Assembly (NCBI GenBank): GCA_945862215.1 | Contig: CAMAXY010000022.1 | Span: forward strand, 1-40,045 | Direction: 5' to 3' | Length of the DNA: 40,045 nucleotides | From: Singulisphaera sp. GP187 | GTDB lineage: Bacteria > Planctomycetota > Phycisphaerae > Phycisphaerales > SM1A02 | Shown: piece by piece, positions 8,408-16,237 of the stretch | How positions within the stretch are numbered: position 1 is the stretch's first letter | How the letters are laid out: each line of letters begins with the position of its first letter | The notes under the pieces: model-generated | What the model saw: only the letters and a program-made list of their open reading frames with translations | Database searches by the model: none | What the model was told of the DNA's origin: nothing | Translations under genes and position numbers: made by a program

Positions 8408-8446
8408 TGCGCCCGCAGACGCCTGCAAATCTCTAGTCAAATTCGA

Positions 8447-9259
8447 TTATTTGCGATTGCCACCAAACATCATCGCAATGCGGAAGACCAACTTCAACGC
8501 TTCAAGATAAACCCAAGCAAGCGTGACAACCAATCCGAAGGTCAGATACCACTCCGCCGATGAAGGCGCACCTGCAGAAACTGCGTCTTGAACTTGGCGA
8601 AAATCGATAATCAACCAAAGTGCGGCGACGATAAGCACCACAACATTGATTCCAAGACCGATCAATGCTCCATTGCCGCTTCCAGTTGCAGATCCCAGCG
8701 AGAGCCACGAAAGATTTGCGCCAAAGAGGCTCATGACCATTGAAATCAGGAACATAAAAAAGATTCCCATGGTGACAACAGAAAGCACAGACTGAAACAT
8801 TGCTCCGCCCTTGAGAATGCCGAATCGGAAAAGCGTCAACATAGCCAGCATCAATCCAACCACGATGACGAATGCTTGAAGTGCGATTCCACCTGGAACC
8901 GAAATTTTATTCGCAGTCAGGATTCCTTCGAGCAGCATTCCAAGTGCGCCGAGCATGAAGCCTTGCGAAACTGAATAGAGCACAGTGATCGATGCTGCCA
9001 TTCGAGGCGAGCGGCGAACAAGAAAAATTGCGGCGATCGAGACAATCATGGACACGATGAATGCGATCCACATCGCCGCCGGAAAATTCTTGGTGACAGG
9101 CACGGCGATCGCGCCAGAAAGTGCGGCGAGGAGCACGCATCCTGCGGTTTTGTTGATGATCCCAGAAACAGTGCATGTCCCTGCGGACTTTGCGGATTGA
9201 CTGATCGCGCCTGAAAGAATGCTGTCTGCGAGAATTGGGTTTGTAGAGACGAGTGACAT
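8447..9259 (-). CDS. BAX inhibitor-1 / YccA family membrane protein
   Basis: The 270-residue protein has about seven hydrophobic segments after a 30-residue Ser/Thr/Ala-rich N terminus. Recognisable features are TAGCVLLAALSGAI, RRSPRMAASITVLYSVSQGFMLGALG, the glycine-rich loop GSATGSGNGALIGLGINV, and the late ALWLIIDFRQVQDAV helix preceding a final pair. These fit the bacterial BI-1/YccA (TMBIM-like) group, whose members form pH-sensitive calcium-leak channels or interact with FtsH. The exact subgroup is uncertain. An AAAGGA ribosome site lies 9 bases before the start. It converges with the ELGD gene, 39 bases apart, and follows the PilZ-like gene on the same strand. Confidence 0.85.
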   Translation of the reverse strand: MSLVSTNPILADSILSGAISQSAKSAGTCTVSGIINKTAGCVLLAALSGAIAVPVTKNFPAAMWIAFIVSMIVSIAAIFLVRRSPRMAASITVLYSVSQGFMLGALGMLLEGILTANKISVPGGIALQAFVIVVGLMLAMLTLFRFGILKGGAMFQSVLSVVTMGIFFMFLISMVMSLFGANLSWLSLGSATGSGNGALIGLGINVVVLIVAALWLIIDFRQVQDAVSAGAPSSAEWYLTFGLVVTLAWVYLEALKLVFRIAMMFGGNRK

Positions 9260-9290
9260 ATTTTTGAATCCTTTGGGTGGGTGCTAGCTT

Positions 9291-10163
9291 TTACTTGTGC
9301 TGAGTCTGGGCTTTCTGCATTGATCGCTGAATTTGCTCGATCACGGTCCGTTGGTGAGCCAATCGAAATGTGAAGTCGAATGATACGCCGATATATGTTC
9401 GCTGAGAACTATCAAGATGGGTGTGAACGACCTTGCCTGTGACGGCGATCGGCACTGGATGATCTCGACCAAGAGGAATTTCAATCCAGAAAATCCTGTG
9501 CCGGCCCAGAACAGCTGCATCTTGTGGATCGACTCTCAGGCCCACGCCTCCGCCACCAACATTCATCAATGTTGCAGTGAACTTCGGTCCCACTGATGGC
9601 ATCGGTGCGGCAACGTTTGATGGCGACTTCGATTCGAGGAAGGCTCGGAAGGCTTCTTCATTCGCCGTCTCAGCACCCACGATCGTTCTGGGATCAAGAA
9701 GCGGCCACATACTCACGCTTGGTAAGTGTAATTCGGCAGCTTCGAATCGCACAAATCGTCGCAAGCATCGTTCGACATTGTCTGGCAATTGAAGTCGCAT
9801 GCATACACCACGAGAGCCCGCGGGCCGTTCATCCGAAATCTTTTGAGATCGGAACTTCCAGCGATTCTGCCCAATCGTGATTGCACCTACGAGAGCGATT
9901 CCATCTTCGATTCGAAATGTTTCGCCAAGTGCAACCGGCGCTTCAACCAACACGGATTCTTCTTCGAGAGAAACAATCTTTAAACGCCAAACCAGATCGG
10001 ACGATCCCGCAACTTCCTGCGGATCAATAAGTGGATGTGAATCAATCGAAGAGGCGTCGGCAGTTCCCATTCGTGCAACAGAAATTTCCAGCGTCCCCCC
10101 TCGCTCAAAGACCTGCTGCATGCTTCGCTTCCATTCTGATGTTCGTGATCTTGATGCTGGCAT
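9291..10163 (-). CDS. PilZ/YcgR-like protein
   Basis: The 290-residue soluble protein looks like two beta-rich halves. The first (residues about 55-125) resembles the YcgR N-terminal domain, with WRLKIVSLEEESVLVEAP and ALVGAITIGQNRWKFRS. The second (about 130-270) has RCLRRFVRFEAAELHLPSV, TATLMNVGGGGVGLRV, and YIGVSFDF near the end. This matches the layout of a PilZ domain (RXXXR, then D/NxSxxG, then a final V-F strand), but the key motif is NVGGGGVGL. PilZ domains bind cyclic di-GMP; whether this divergent copy does is unclear. A TACAAT hexamer 7 bases upstream supports the start. The HD-GYP gene earlier in the window suggests a c-di-GMP network. Confidence 0.65.
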   Translation of the reverse strand: MPASRSRTSEWKRSMQQVFERGGTLEISVARMGTADASSIDSHPLIDPQEVAGSSDLVWRLKIVSLEEESVLVEAPVALGETFRIEDGIALVGAITIGQNRWKFRSQKISDERPAGSRGVCMRLQLPDNVERCLRRFVRFEAAELHLPSVSMWPLLDPRTIVGAETANEEAFRAFLESKSPSNVAAPMPSVGPKFTATLMNVGGGGVGLRVDPQDAAVLGRHRIFWIEIPLGRDHPVPIAVTGKVVHTHLDSSQRTYIGVSFDFTFRLAHQRTVIEQIQRSMQKAQTQHK

Positions 10164-10170
10164 TCATGAG

Positions 10171-10176
10171 ATTGTA
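10171..10176 (-). promoter_or_regulatory. Candidate -10 element (TACAAT), leaderless type
   Basis: TACAAT lies 7 bases before the ATG at 10163 and is one of the closest matches to TATAAT among those listed here. No clear -35 at standard spacing was found. Confidence 0.45.
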
Positions 10177-10295
10177 CTCCATGAGGCAAAATGAAGAACA
10201 ATTGAATGCGAGGGAAGTCGGGGGTCTGAGGAATTGGCTCGAGCGAACTTTCCAACGCTTTGGACCAATCCGCAAGCCGATTGACGTGCTGAAAT

Positions 10296-12551
10296 TTAAC
10301 GCGCAACAATCAATGCCTGCCGCATCCGACCAACCAGTGCATGGTCTTCCGCCCGTCGTCGTGGATCGGGTCGTTCGCCGCCAAAACGAATGGCGTAAAA
10401 TCTTTTGACGATTTCTATAAAAATATCTCCTCCAATGGGATGCTGAACGCGCACCAATTCTGCGAAGGAACTTGGCAACAAATTGAGTGGGCGTCGAATG
10501 CCTCTTCGTTCCAAGATGTCAAGCGCATCAACATAAAACGCACAATCTCGTAGAGCCACCTTCGTTCGAATTCGACCTCGACGCGTCAACCCAAGCGCAC
10601 GCTGAGTCCGTTGCCACTTTCGATACGCGATCCACATCGCTGCACAAGAGAGGGTGAGTGTCAGTGCAACTGAGCCAAACCAGATAGACGATGTTGAAAT
10701 CCAACGAGAAGACTCTCCCGCACTCCGAGCAGTCCTTTGGATCATCGCCCAAAATGATTGGATGGTTTTGTGAAACCAGTCATTGGTCTGTTGGACAAGA
10801 GCATTTTGTGAACGAGCATCGAATTGTGCAATTTCATCTCGCCAGAGAGAGTTGATTGGTGCGAAAATAAACCGCATGACAACTGCCCAAGATTCATCTT
10901 CTTGCGGCGGCGTGTTCATTTCACTGGCTGGTGTCGGATCCATCTTCGTCCACTGATATTCCCCAGTCCGAATCTCCACCCATGCATGACCATCGGATTC
11001 ACGGACGATGTAACGCTGAGAAGACTTATCAAATTCACTTGCGAGATATCCAACAACGATTCTGGCATCAACACCCACAGATTGGCACAGTGCGCAGAGT
11101 GCACTGGCAAAGTATTCGCAATGTCCAAAGCGATATTCGTTGAGGAACAAATCAATTGGGTCGCGGTCACCAATACGCACAAATGATCGAAGGTCCAAGG
11201 TGTATCGAAAACGGTCACTTTTCAGTTCACTCTCAAAAATCTTTGCAATACGAATATTCCGTTTCCATCTTGTGGCAGGATCAACCTGAGCACGCGTGGA
11301 ATCCATATCCATTCCAGACAATATTTTAAGTGCTGCGTCTTCGATGGCGGGAACTGGAAAAGTCGCAAGAGGAGAATCTCGCATCGATTCTCCTTGTAAT
11401 GAAGCCAGTGTTGATTCCGACGCAAATGGTTGAACGCGAATTTCGTATCCAGAAAGACTTCCGAGAGATTCATGATCAGGGCTGCGAATTTCCATAGTGC
11501 TGGGAACAAGTACATACACCTGCGTTTCCGAACCACTGATACTGATCGGCACCCAAGGACTCAAGAGCACGTCTGAAGACAATCCGTGAGGTTCGACACG
11601 CAAAGTGAATGTATTCATGCGTTCATCGTTCGGCTCATTTGCGAAAGATTTATATTGTCCGCCTTCAGAGATCACGAAACGCTTCATGGAGGTCGTGCGA
11701 ACAAACCACGCTGATACTGCAGGATTATATTTCTCAAGGATTGATCCCCGTAGCCAAAGCATTTCTTGAATTGGTGGATGCTTCCCATCGGGACCAAGCC
11801 ACTCAACGGTGAAAAGTTCTATTTCGGATGGCGACAAGCGCTGCGGTGACATGAGAGAAATTTGATCTGAGAATTCGAATTGATTCCTTCCGGTAATGCC
11901 AAAAAGTCCATTTTTTGGCTGTGAATTTCGAGGGAGACAAATAAATATAACGAGAGTCAGTCCTGTCACAAGAAAGAGTGCAACGCCAACAATTTCAAGT
12001 AAACCTCGCTTCATCATCTTGCGTTGAACTGCAGATTCTCTTCGAAGAATCCCACCCCCAGCAACACCCAAAGGGAATTGATCTGAAACGCTCGCAGCCA
12101 ATCGAAAACGTATCACGCAATTCACTGCCATCAGTGTTGCGCACAAGACCAATATTCCAACAATCAAATCGCTGCATTGCAATGCGGCGATGACAAGAAG
12201 TATTGACGACATCATCAGAATCTGGCGCTCATCACTCACCGATCGTCGGGAGTACATTCGCACCACAAGTCCAAACAAAAGAAGAATGCCGATGGTCGAT
12301 GGAATTTGAAACTGTTGGGGGTTGGGATAGACACGAAAGAAGGCCGTTACGAAGGAGATCAAGAGCAGCAAGAAGACCGCCCAACTCGGCAGCATTCGTT
12401 TCCGCCATCGGTCAGTAAAAAGCCAACTTGCAAGCGAAAGCGAAGTTCCTGCGATGAGGAGCGCGATACTTCGTTCACTGATGGCGAATGCTGAGATCGA
12501 CAAAATTGCGAAAGCACAATGATGCCTCCGTACACTTTGCCAATCAATCAT
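10296..12551 (-). CDS. TgpA-like membrane transglutaminase-family protein
   Basis: The 751-residue protein has about six hydrophobic segments up to residue 205 (DUF3488-type N terminus), a periplasmic region, a transglutaminase core, another membrane helix at about 615-640, and a DUF4129-like tail. The catalytic triad is visible: Cys478 in FGHCEYFASAL, His522 in SDGHAWVE and Asp538 in KMDPTP. The family is an extracytoplasmic transglutaminase or protease-like enzyme, usually encoded with a MoxR ATPase and a DUF58 protein. Its start overlaps the end of the DUF58 gene by 8 bases, indicating translational coupling. The MoxR partner is not adjacent here. The physiological substrate is unknown. 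Confidence 0.92.
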   Translation of the reverse strand: MIDWQSVRRHHCAFAILSISAFAISERSIALLIAGTSLSLASWLFTDRWRKRMLPSWAVFLLLLISFVTAFFRVYPNPQQFQIPSTIGILLLFGLVVRMYSRRSVSDERQILMMSSILLVIAALQCSDLIVGILVLCATLMAVNCVIRFRLAASVSDQFPLGVAGGGILRRESAVQRKMMKRGLLEIVGVALFLVTGLTLVIFICLPRNSQPKNGLFGITGRNQFEFSDQISLMSPQRLSPSEIELFTVEWLGPDGKHPPIQEMLWLRGSILEKYNPAVSAWFVRTTSMKRFVISEGGQYKSFANEPNDERMNTFTLRVEPHGLSSDVLLSPWVPISISGSETQVYVLVPSTMEIRSPDHESLGSLSGYEIRVQPFASESTLASLQGESMRDSPLATFPVPAIEDAALKILSGMDMDSTRAQVDPATRWKRNIRIAKIFESELKSDRFRYTLDLRSFVRIGDRDPIDLFLNEYRFGHCEYFASALCALCQSVGVDARIVVGYLASEFDKSSQRYIVRESDGHAWVEIRTGEYQWTKMDPTPASEMNTPPQEDESWAVVMRFIFAPINSLWRDEIAQFDARSQNALVQQTNDWFHKTIQSFWAMIQRTARSAGESSRWISTSSIWFGSVALTLTLSCAAMWIAYRKWQRTQRALGLTRRGRIRTKVALRDCAFYVDALDILERRGIRRPLNLLPSSFAELVRVQHPIGGDIFIEIVKRFYAIRFGGERPDPRRRAEDHALVGRMRQALIVAR

Positions 12552-13641
12552 TGGTGGTTACTCCACAAAATGAAGCAATTTTCGACGCAGATATTGAAAT
12601 TGAGTCTCCTCGCATACTGCGATTACTTGCAATCCCAGGATGAATAATGAGAACCACACTTTGACGAAGATCATGCTGCACACTTTCACACGACCGCGGG
12701 ATGCTGAGGTCAATTGCGGCAAGTGCATCGAGAATCTGCAATTGATGTCGGCCACCACGACGCATTGGCAAATGAGGCGCCGCGCAACCGACTACCTCGA
12801 GCGAGATCTCCCATCCAGCTTGCTCTGCATGAAGAAGCAAGCTCGCCGTCATGGCAATTGCTTCTTCCTCTTGTTCGATTGTGTGTGGCATTTCTGCAAC
12901 TCGCAAATCTAAAGCAACCGCCAGTCGTAGTGGCAGAAGTGCAGATCGGTCGACAACAACCAAATCGGGAAGCGAAGCACTCCTCCGCCACGCGACACTT
13001 CGCAGGGAATCGCCAACTCGATATTCACGTAGTCCATGAAATTCCTCACCTGCGCCACGTGCAGAATGAGCGCGGCGACCCTCGCCGCTCCGAATTGAAA
13101 GAAGACGACTCAGAGCACTTGAATGCAATTGGGAGATCTTGGGATGAATCAAAATTTCGACATCATCTGAAAACTGGACTGATTTCAAGATCAAGCCGAA
13201 AGGAAAACCACTGTAACAACGATAGTTTTTCAATATCAAGAGTCCGCGATTTTCAGGCAAAAACTCCGCTTCAACGCTGATCATTTCCCCGCGAGGGCAA
13301 TACGTCAGATGAGCGGGTCGCCATTTTCCATCGATCATTTCTTTGATTTGTATATCGAAGAGTGGCCAGAAAATTGAGTGACAAGAGACTTCATATCGGA
13401 TGCTCAACTGCTCTCCAACACGGCCATGCCTGGGAGCAATTCTTACTGCACGCACCGCCATCATCATCCCGCCAGAAATAATTCCAGAAACGATGATCCA
13501 TGCAAGCATCGATGAGAAAACCCAGACCAAAAGATTTGCCTGTCTTTGCGATGCTGCGATACCAATCAAAACAGTCAAGACAACAAAGATCAAGCCGGGC
13601 CAGTGCAGGTGATAGCGCCGTCGAATGTGCATCAACTGCAC
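12544..13641 (-). CDS. DUF58 domain protein
   Basis: The 365-residue protein has two N-terminal hydrophobic segments (residues about 12-60) followed by a beta-rich region. The conserved DUF58 block GAGEEFHGLREYRVGDSLRS continues into VAWRRSASLPDLVVVDRS at about 195-235. The rest resembles a von Willebrand A-like fold (RLAVALDLRVAEMP, then MTASLLLHAEQAGW). Partners elsewhere are MoxR ATPases and TgpA-type transglutaminases. Here it overlaps both neighbours: 10 bases with the DUF2007 gene upstream and 8 bases with the transglutaminase gene downstream. The function is inferred only from this common association, as a chaperone- or scaffold-like member of a MoxR system. Confidence 0.92.
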   Translation of the reverse strand: MQLMHIRRRYHLHWPGLIFVVLTVLIGIAASQRQANLLVWVFSSMLAWIIVSGIISGGMMMAVRAVRIAPRHGRVGEQLSIRYEVSCHSIFWPLFDIQIKEMIDGKWRPAHLTYCPRGEMISVEAEFLPENRGLLILKNYRCYSGFPFGLILKSVQFSDDVEILIHPKISQLHSSALSRLLSIRSGEGRRAHSARGAGEEFHGLREYRVGDSLRSVAWRRSASLPDLVVVDRSALLPLRLAVALDLRVAEMPHTIEQEEEAIAMTASLLLHAEQAGWEISLEVVGCAAPHLPMRRGGRHQLQILDALAAIDLSIPRSCESVQHDLRQSVVLIIHPGIASNRSMRGDSISISASKIASFCGVTTND

Positions 13642-14051
13642 CGTGCGATCAACGTCACCACGCTCAGCACGAGAATAATCACTGCGGCGATTCGTCCGCC
13701 GCCGACCATGAATCGACCGAAGATATTCAAAGCCCCCGACTTTCCAAGTTGCTTGGCGCCTTCATCCTCTTCGCCAACATCCACTGAATCCCAGTCGACA
13801 CTGTCGGCAAGAAATTTGTTCGAACGCAGAGCGGCCTTCGCACGCTCCAAGTCTTCTGCTCGAACTTGCACAGGAATGCCGCCGAGCATTCGATTGCCCG
13901 TTCCATCGAGACCAAAGGCTTGAATTGCAGCGCTAAAAACAGCAACATCAATTTCTCGGTCGCGCAGAATTGCTGCGATGGTTTGCGCTTCAAAGTCGCT
14001 TGTCGCCAGATGGACCGTGACCAATCTTGTGTTTTCTTGTGAGGAATTCAA
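13632..14051 (-). CDS. DUF2007-like protein with C-terminal membrane anchor
   Basis: The 139-residue protein opens with VTVHLATSDFEAQTIAAILRDREIDVAVFSAA, then GGIPVQVRAEDLERAKAAL at about residues 58-76. This is the pattern of the small DUF2007 (putative signal-transducing) domain. An acidic linker follows, and a single hydrophobic helix (about 117-137) ends the protein, so it is probably tail-anchored. It overlaps the unknown upstream gene by 4 bases and DUF58 by 10 bases. The function is unknown. Confidence 0.78.
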   Translation of the reverse strand: MNSSQENTRLVTVHLATSDFEAQTIAAILRDREIDVAVFSAAIQAFGLDGTGNRMLGGIPVQVRAEDLERAKAALRSNKFLADSVDWDSVDVGEEDEGAKQLGKSGALNIFGRFMVGGGRIAAVIILVLSVVTLIARCS

Positions 14052-15415
14052 GGCTGGACCTTTGGTTGCGATGAATCTCCATCCACTTCTCGCACACGAT
14101 CGACGGCAATAAGCAACGCATCAACATCATCAGGGTCATAAATCTGGCCGCCGATTTCCACACGCCAATCAGTCACTGCTGATGTCTCGATCGTCAAGTG
14201 AGTCCCGGGACCAAGATCTGGACGCGTGATCGGACGATCAATCACTGTGAGCGTCAACGACTCGTGATCGATTCGCTCCACCGCAAACCACGACTGCTCA
14301 ATGCGTGGCTCGCCTGAACTAGGGACAGGTGTCTGCACTGTAAATCCAGAGCGTGCAATTTTCTGCCACTCTGGGTTACCGGTTCGAGTCAAGCTTGCGA
14401 ATGCGGTTGCGAATAATCCCCAAGTTGATCGTGCGCGCCGTTCCGTGGATCGAACGCTGTGCTGTGTCATATAGAGAACTGCGCTGCCAGCTGCAATGCT
14501 CTGGACAACTTCTCGAGGCCAAACCCAAAGTGGACGAAAGCGTCCGACCGGTTGAAGAGCGCAAATCACAGCACGAACAAGCGCGAATTCGCTCAAGCCA
14601 TGCGCACGAGCTTGCACTCGCCAAGGCTCTGATCCCGCTGATGCTTCGCCGATAAATTCCGAAACCTGCTCAACAGGTTGCAGCACGACCGACAACTCAT
14701 CGCCAACTTCGATTGACTCACCAGGATCTGGCATATCGTTTTCCAACAATAATCCAGCCAATGTATGCAGCAGAACTGCGGCAGATTCTGCAAGTTCGCT
14801 GGGGACTTCAGCAATTTCAAGTTCCGGAATGCCGCAACGAGCAAGTCCGTGAGTTCCAAGCAAAACTAAATTGGAATCGCCATCGGGAAGCGCCTCGTAT
14901 CGCCCAAGTCGCCACAGCAACCGTTCGATTGGACCTGAATCCTCTGCCAGAAAATCTCGGTCGATTCTTTGGCGTGGATAGACCTCTCCAGTAATGACAT
15001 CCAGAATTGCGACGATATCGGGCAGTGCGCCGCCGAGCATTCCGACACTCATAAAATATTCTTCGGCGGGTTCCTCAACAGAGAGAATCGTCTGCATTCG
15101 AATCACCCATGGACACCGAGATGCCTCTTCGCCAATTTGACTTCGGTCGCGATCAGATAATTCTCGTGCGGGTTCGCACCAAATCACGAAACCAGATTCA
15201 ATTCCAGGAATATGCACACCGAAAGCCCAAACTGCATCGTCGTCGGTCTCGATAGGTTCAATCGGAGCCTTCGAACCGACCCACGCAGTAACAGCCGTCG
15301 AGAATTCCGCAGCGGTCAATGCTTCTGCATGCGGCCAGAATGCGACAAAACCGCTCTCTTGCGGTTCGACATCCCAGCCACCAACCGAATCTGTATCGGA
15401 ATCTTCTTCAGCCAT
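14048..15415 (-). CDS. Unknown acidic protein, first gene of DUF2007-DUF58-TgpA operon
   Basis: The 455-residue protein starts at MAEEDSDTDSVGGW. An upstream GTG/TTG-type start at 15472 would overlap the divergent membrane-protein gene. It is acidic, has no signal peptide or membrane helix, and is rich in Trp and Glu. Hydrophobic strands alternate with acidic segments, for example VWAFGVHIPGIESGFVIW, PWVIRMQTILSVEEPAEEYF and LLWRLGRYEALPDGDSNLVLLG. The last 70 residues (SWFAVERIDHESLTLTVIDR, then WRVEIGGQIYDPDDVDALLIAVD) hint at a small C-terminal domain like those in DUF2314/DUF4026 proteins, but this is weak. It overlaps the DUF2007 gene by 4 bases. No function is assigned. Confidence 0.75.
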   Translation of the reverse strand: MAEEDSDTDSVGGWDVEPQESGFVAFWPHAEALTAAEFSTAVTAWVGSKAPIEPIETDDDAVWAFGVHIPGIESGFVIWCEPARELSDRDRSQIGEEASRCPWVIRMQTILSVEEPAEEYFMSVGMLGGALPDIVAILDVITGEVYPRQRIDRDFLAEDSGPIERLLWRLGRYEALPDGDSNLVLLGTHGLARCGIPELEIAEVPSELAESAAVLLHTLAGLLLENDMPDPGESIEVGDELSVVLQPVEQVSEFIGEASAGSEPWRVQARAHGLSEFALVRAVICALQPVGRFRPLWVWPREVVQSIAAGSAVLYMTQHSVRSTERRARSTWGLFATAFASLTRTGNPEWQKIARSGFTVQTPVPSSGEPRIEQSWFAVERIDHESLTLTVIDRPITRPDLGPGTHLTIETSAVTDWRVEIGGQIYDPDDVDALLIAVDRVREVDGDSSQPKVQP

Positions 15416-15450
15416 CGGCACTACGCTAGTGTCAAGAGTACGCAAATCCA

Positions 15451-16206
15451 ATGAGCCAAACAAATAGACCAACCATCTTTTCGACTGCCCTCTTCTCCCC
15501 TGCTCCGCATTACTGGCGTGGAATCAATCCGGCTTCTGCGGGGGCAACAAATGGCTCATTTATAGGCAGATTGATCGGATGGACTTTGCTGCTGACGCTC
15601 TTCATCTGGTTTGGAGGACTTGTCCATCTCGATGCAGAGGGCGTTCGCCTTTCTTGGTCCGAGATTTCTTCCACGCGCATCGGCGCTGTCGGTGAGCATG
15701 TCATTGCGACTTTCAGCGAAAAGGAATTCAGCATCGGACCTTATACAAGTGAACCACTGACCGTTGCAAGGTGCATCGCTTCCGTTCTTACGGTTGCAGG
15801 ATCGATCTTCTTGATGCGCTTCTTGATCTTGCCAATGACATGGGATCGCAAAGCAGATCTGCGGGTGAACAACCTTCGGCGTGCTGCGGCAAATTTGTTG
15901 TGTGGGCAAATTATGGCAGCACAAGTGCTTTGGTGGATCGCAATCGCAACGCTTCTCTTTCTTGCTGCAATGATTGCACCCGCTTCGATGCTGACTCTTG
16001 CGCGCATCTTTGGCAGAGGACTGATTGGCGTGATCGTGCTACTTGGCCCAGCATCCTTGATGATTCCCCACTTTGACCCAATGGCATCGTTGACTGATCA
16101 AGGTGCGATTATCCACAGTTCATGGGTCGCCGCGCTTGTGCAATTTCTTGTTGGCGCTGCTTTGCTTGTGATGATCTACTTTGCAGGCGCGGCGTTCATC
16201 AGCTGA
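15451..16206 (+). CDS. Multi-pass membrane protein of unknown function
   Basis: The 251-residue protein has about five hydrophobic segments: residues about 40-60, 105-130, 145-175, 180-205 and 225-250. Between the first two is an extracytoplasmic-looking stretch of about 45 residues. No conserved motif was recognised. Its start is 35 bases from the start of the divergent unknown gene at 15415, so the two share a promoter region. It converges with leuS, 31 bases apart. Confidence 0.72.
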   Translation: MSQTNRPTIFSTALFSPAPHYWRGINPASAGATNGSFIGRLIGWTLLLTLFIWFGGLVHLDAEGVRLSWSEISSTRIGAVGEHVIATFSEKEFSIGPYTSEPLTVARCIASVLTVAGSIFLMRFLILPMTWDRKADLRVNNLRRAAANLLCGQIMAAQVLWWIAIATLLFLAAMIAPASMLTLARIFGRGLIGVIVLLGPASLMIPHFDPMASLTDQGAIIHSSWVAALVQFLVGAALLVMIYFAGAAFIS

Positions 16207-16237
16207 AACGACAGCAGATAAAACCAAAGCAGTAAAA

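Noticed and set aside
8408-8446. Terminator in the gap between the ELGD gene and the BI-1 gene
   Set aside because: Only short GC matches (GCGCCCGCAGACGCCTGC) are present, with no convincing stem or T-tract.
10031-10408. Plus-strand frame with a hydrophobic stretch, between the PilZ-like and transglutaminase genes
   Set aside because: Mostly antisense to the ends of both supported genes; the hydrophobic part is a shadow of the PilZ-like start region.
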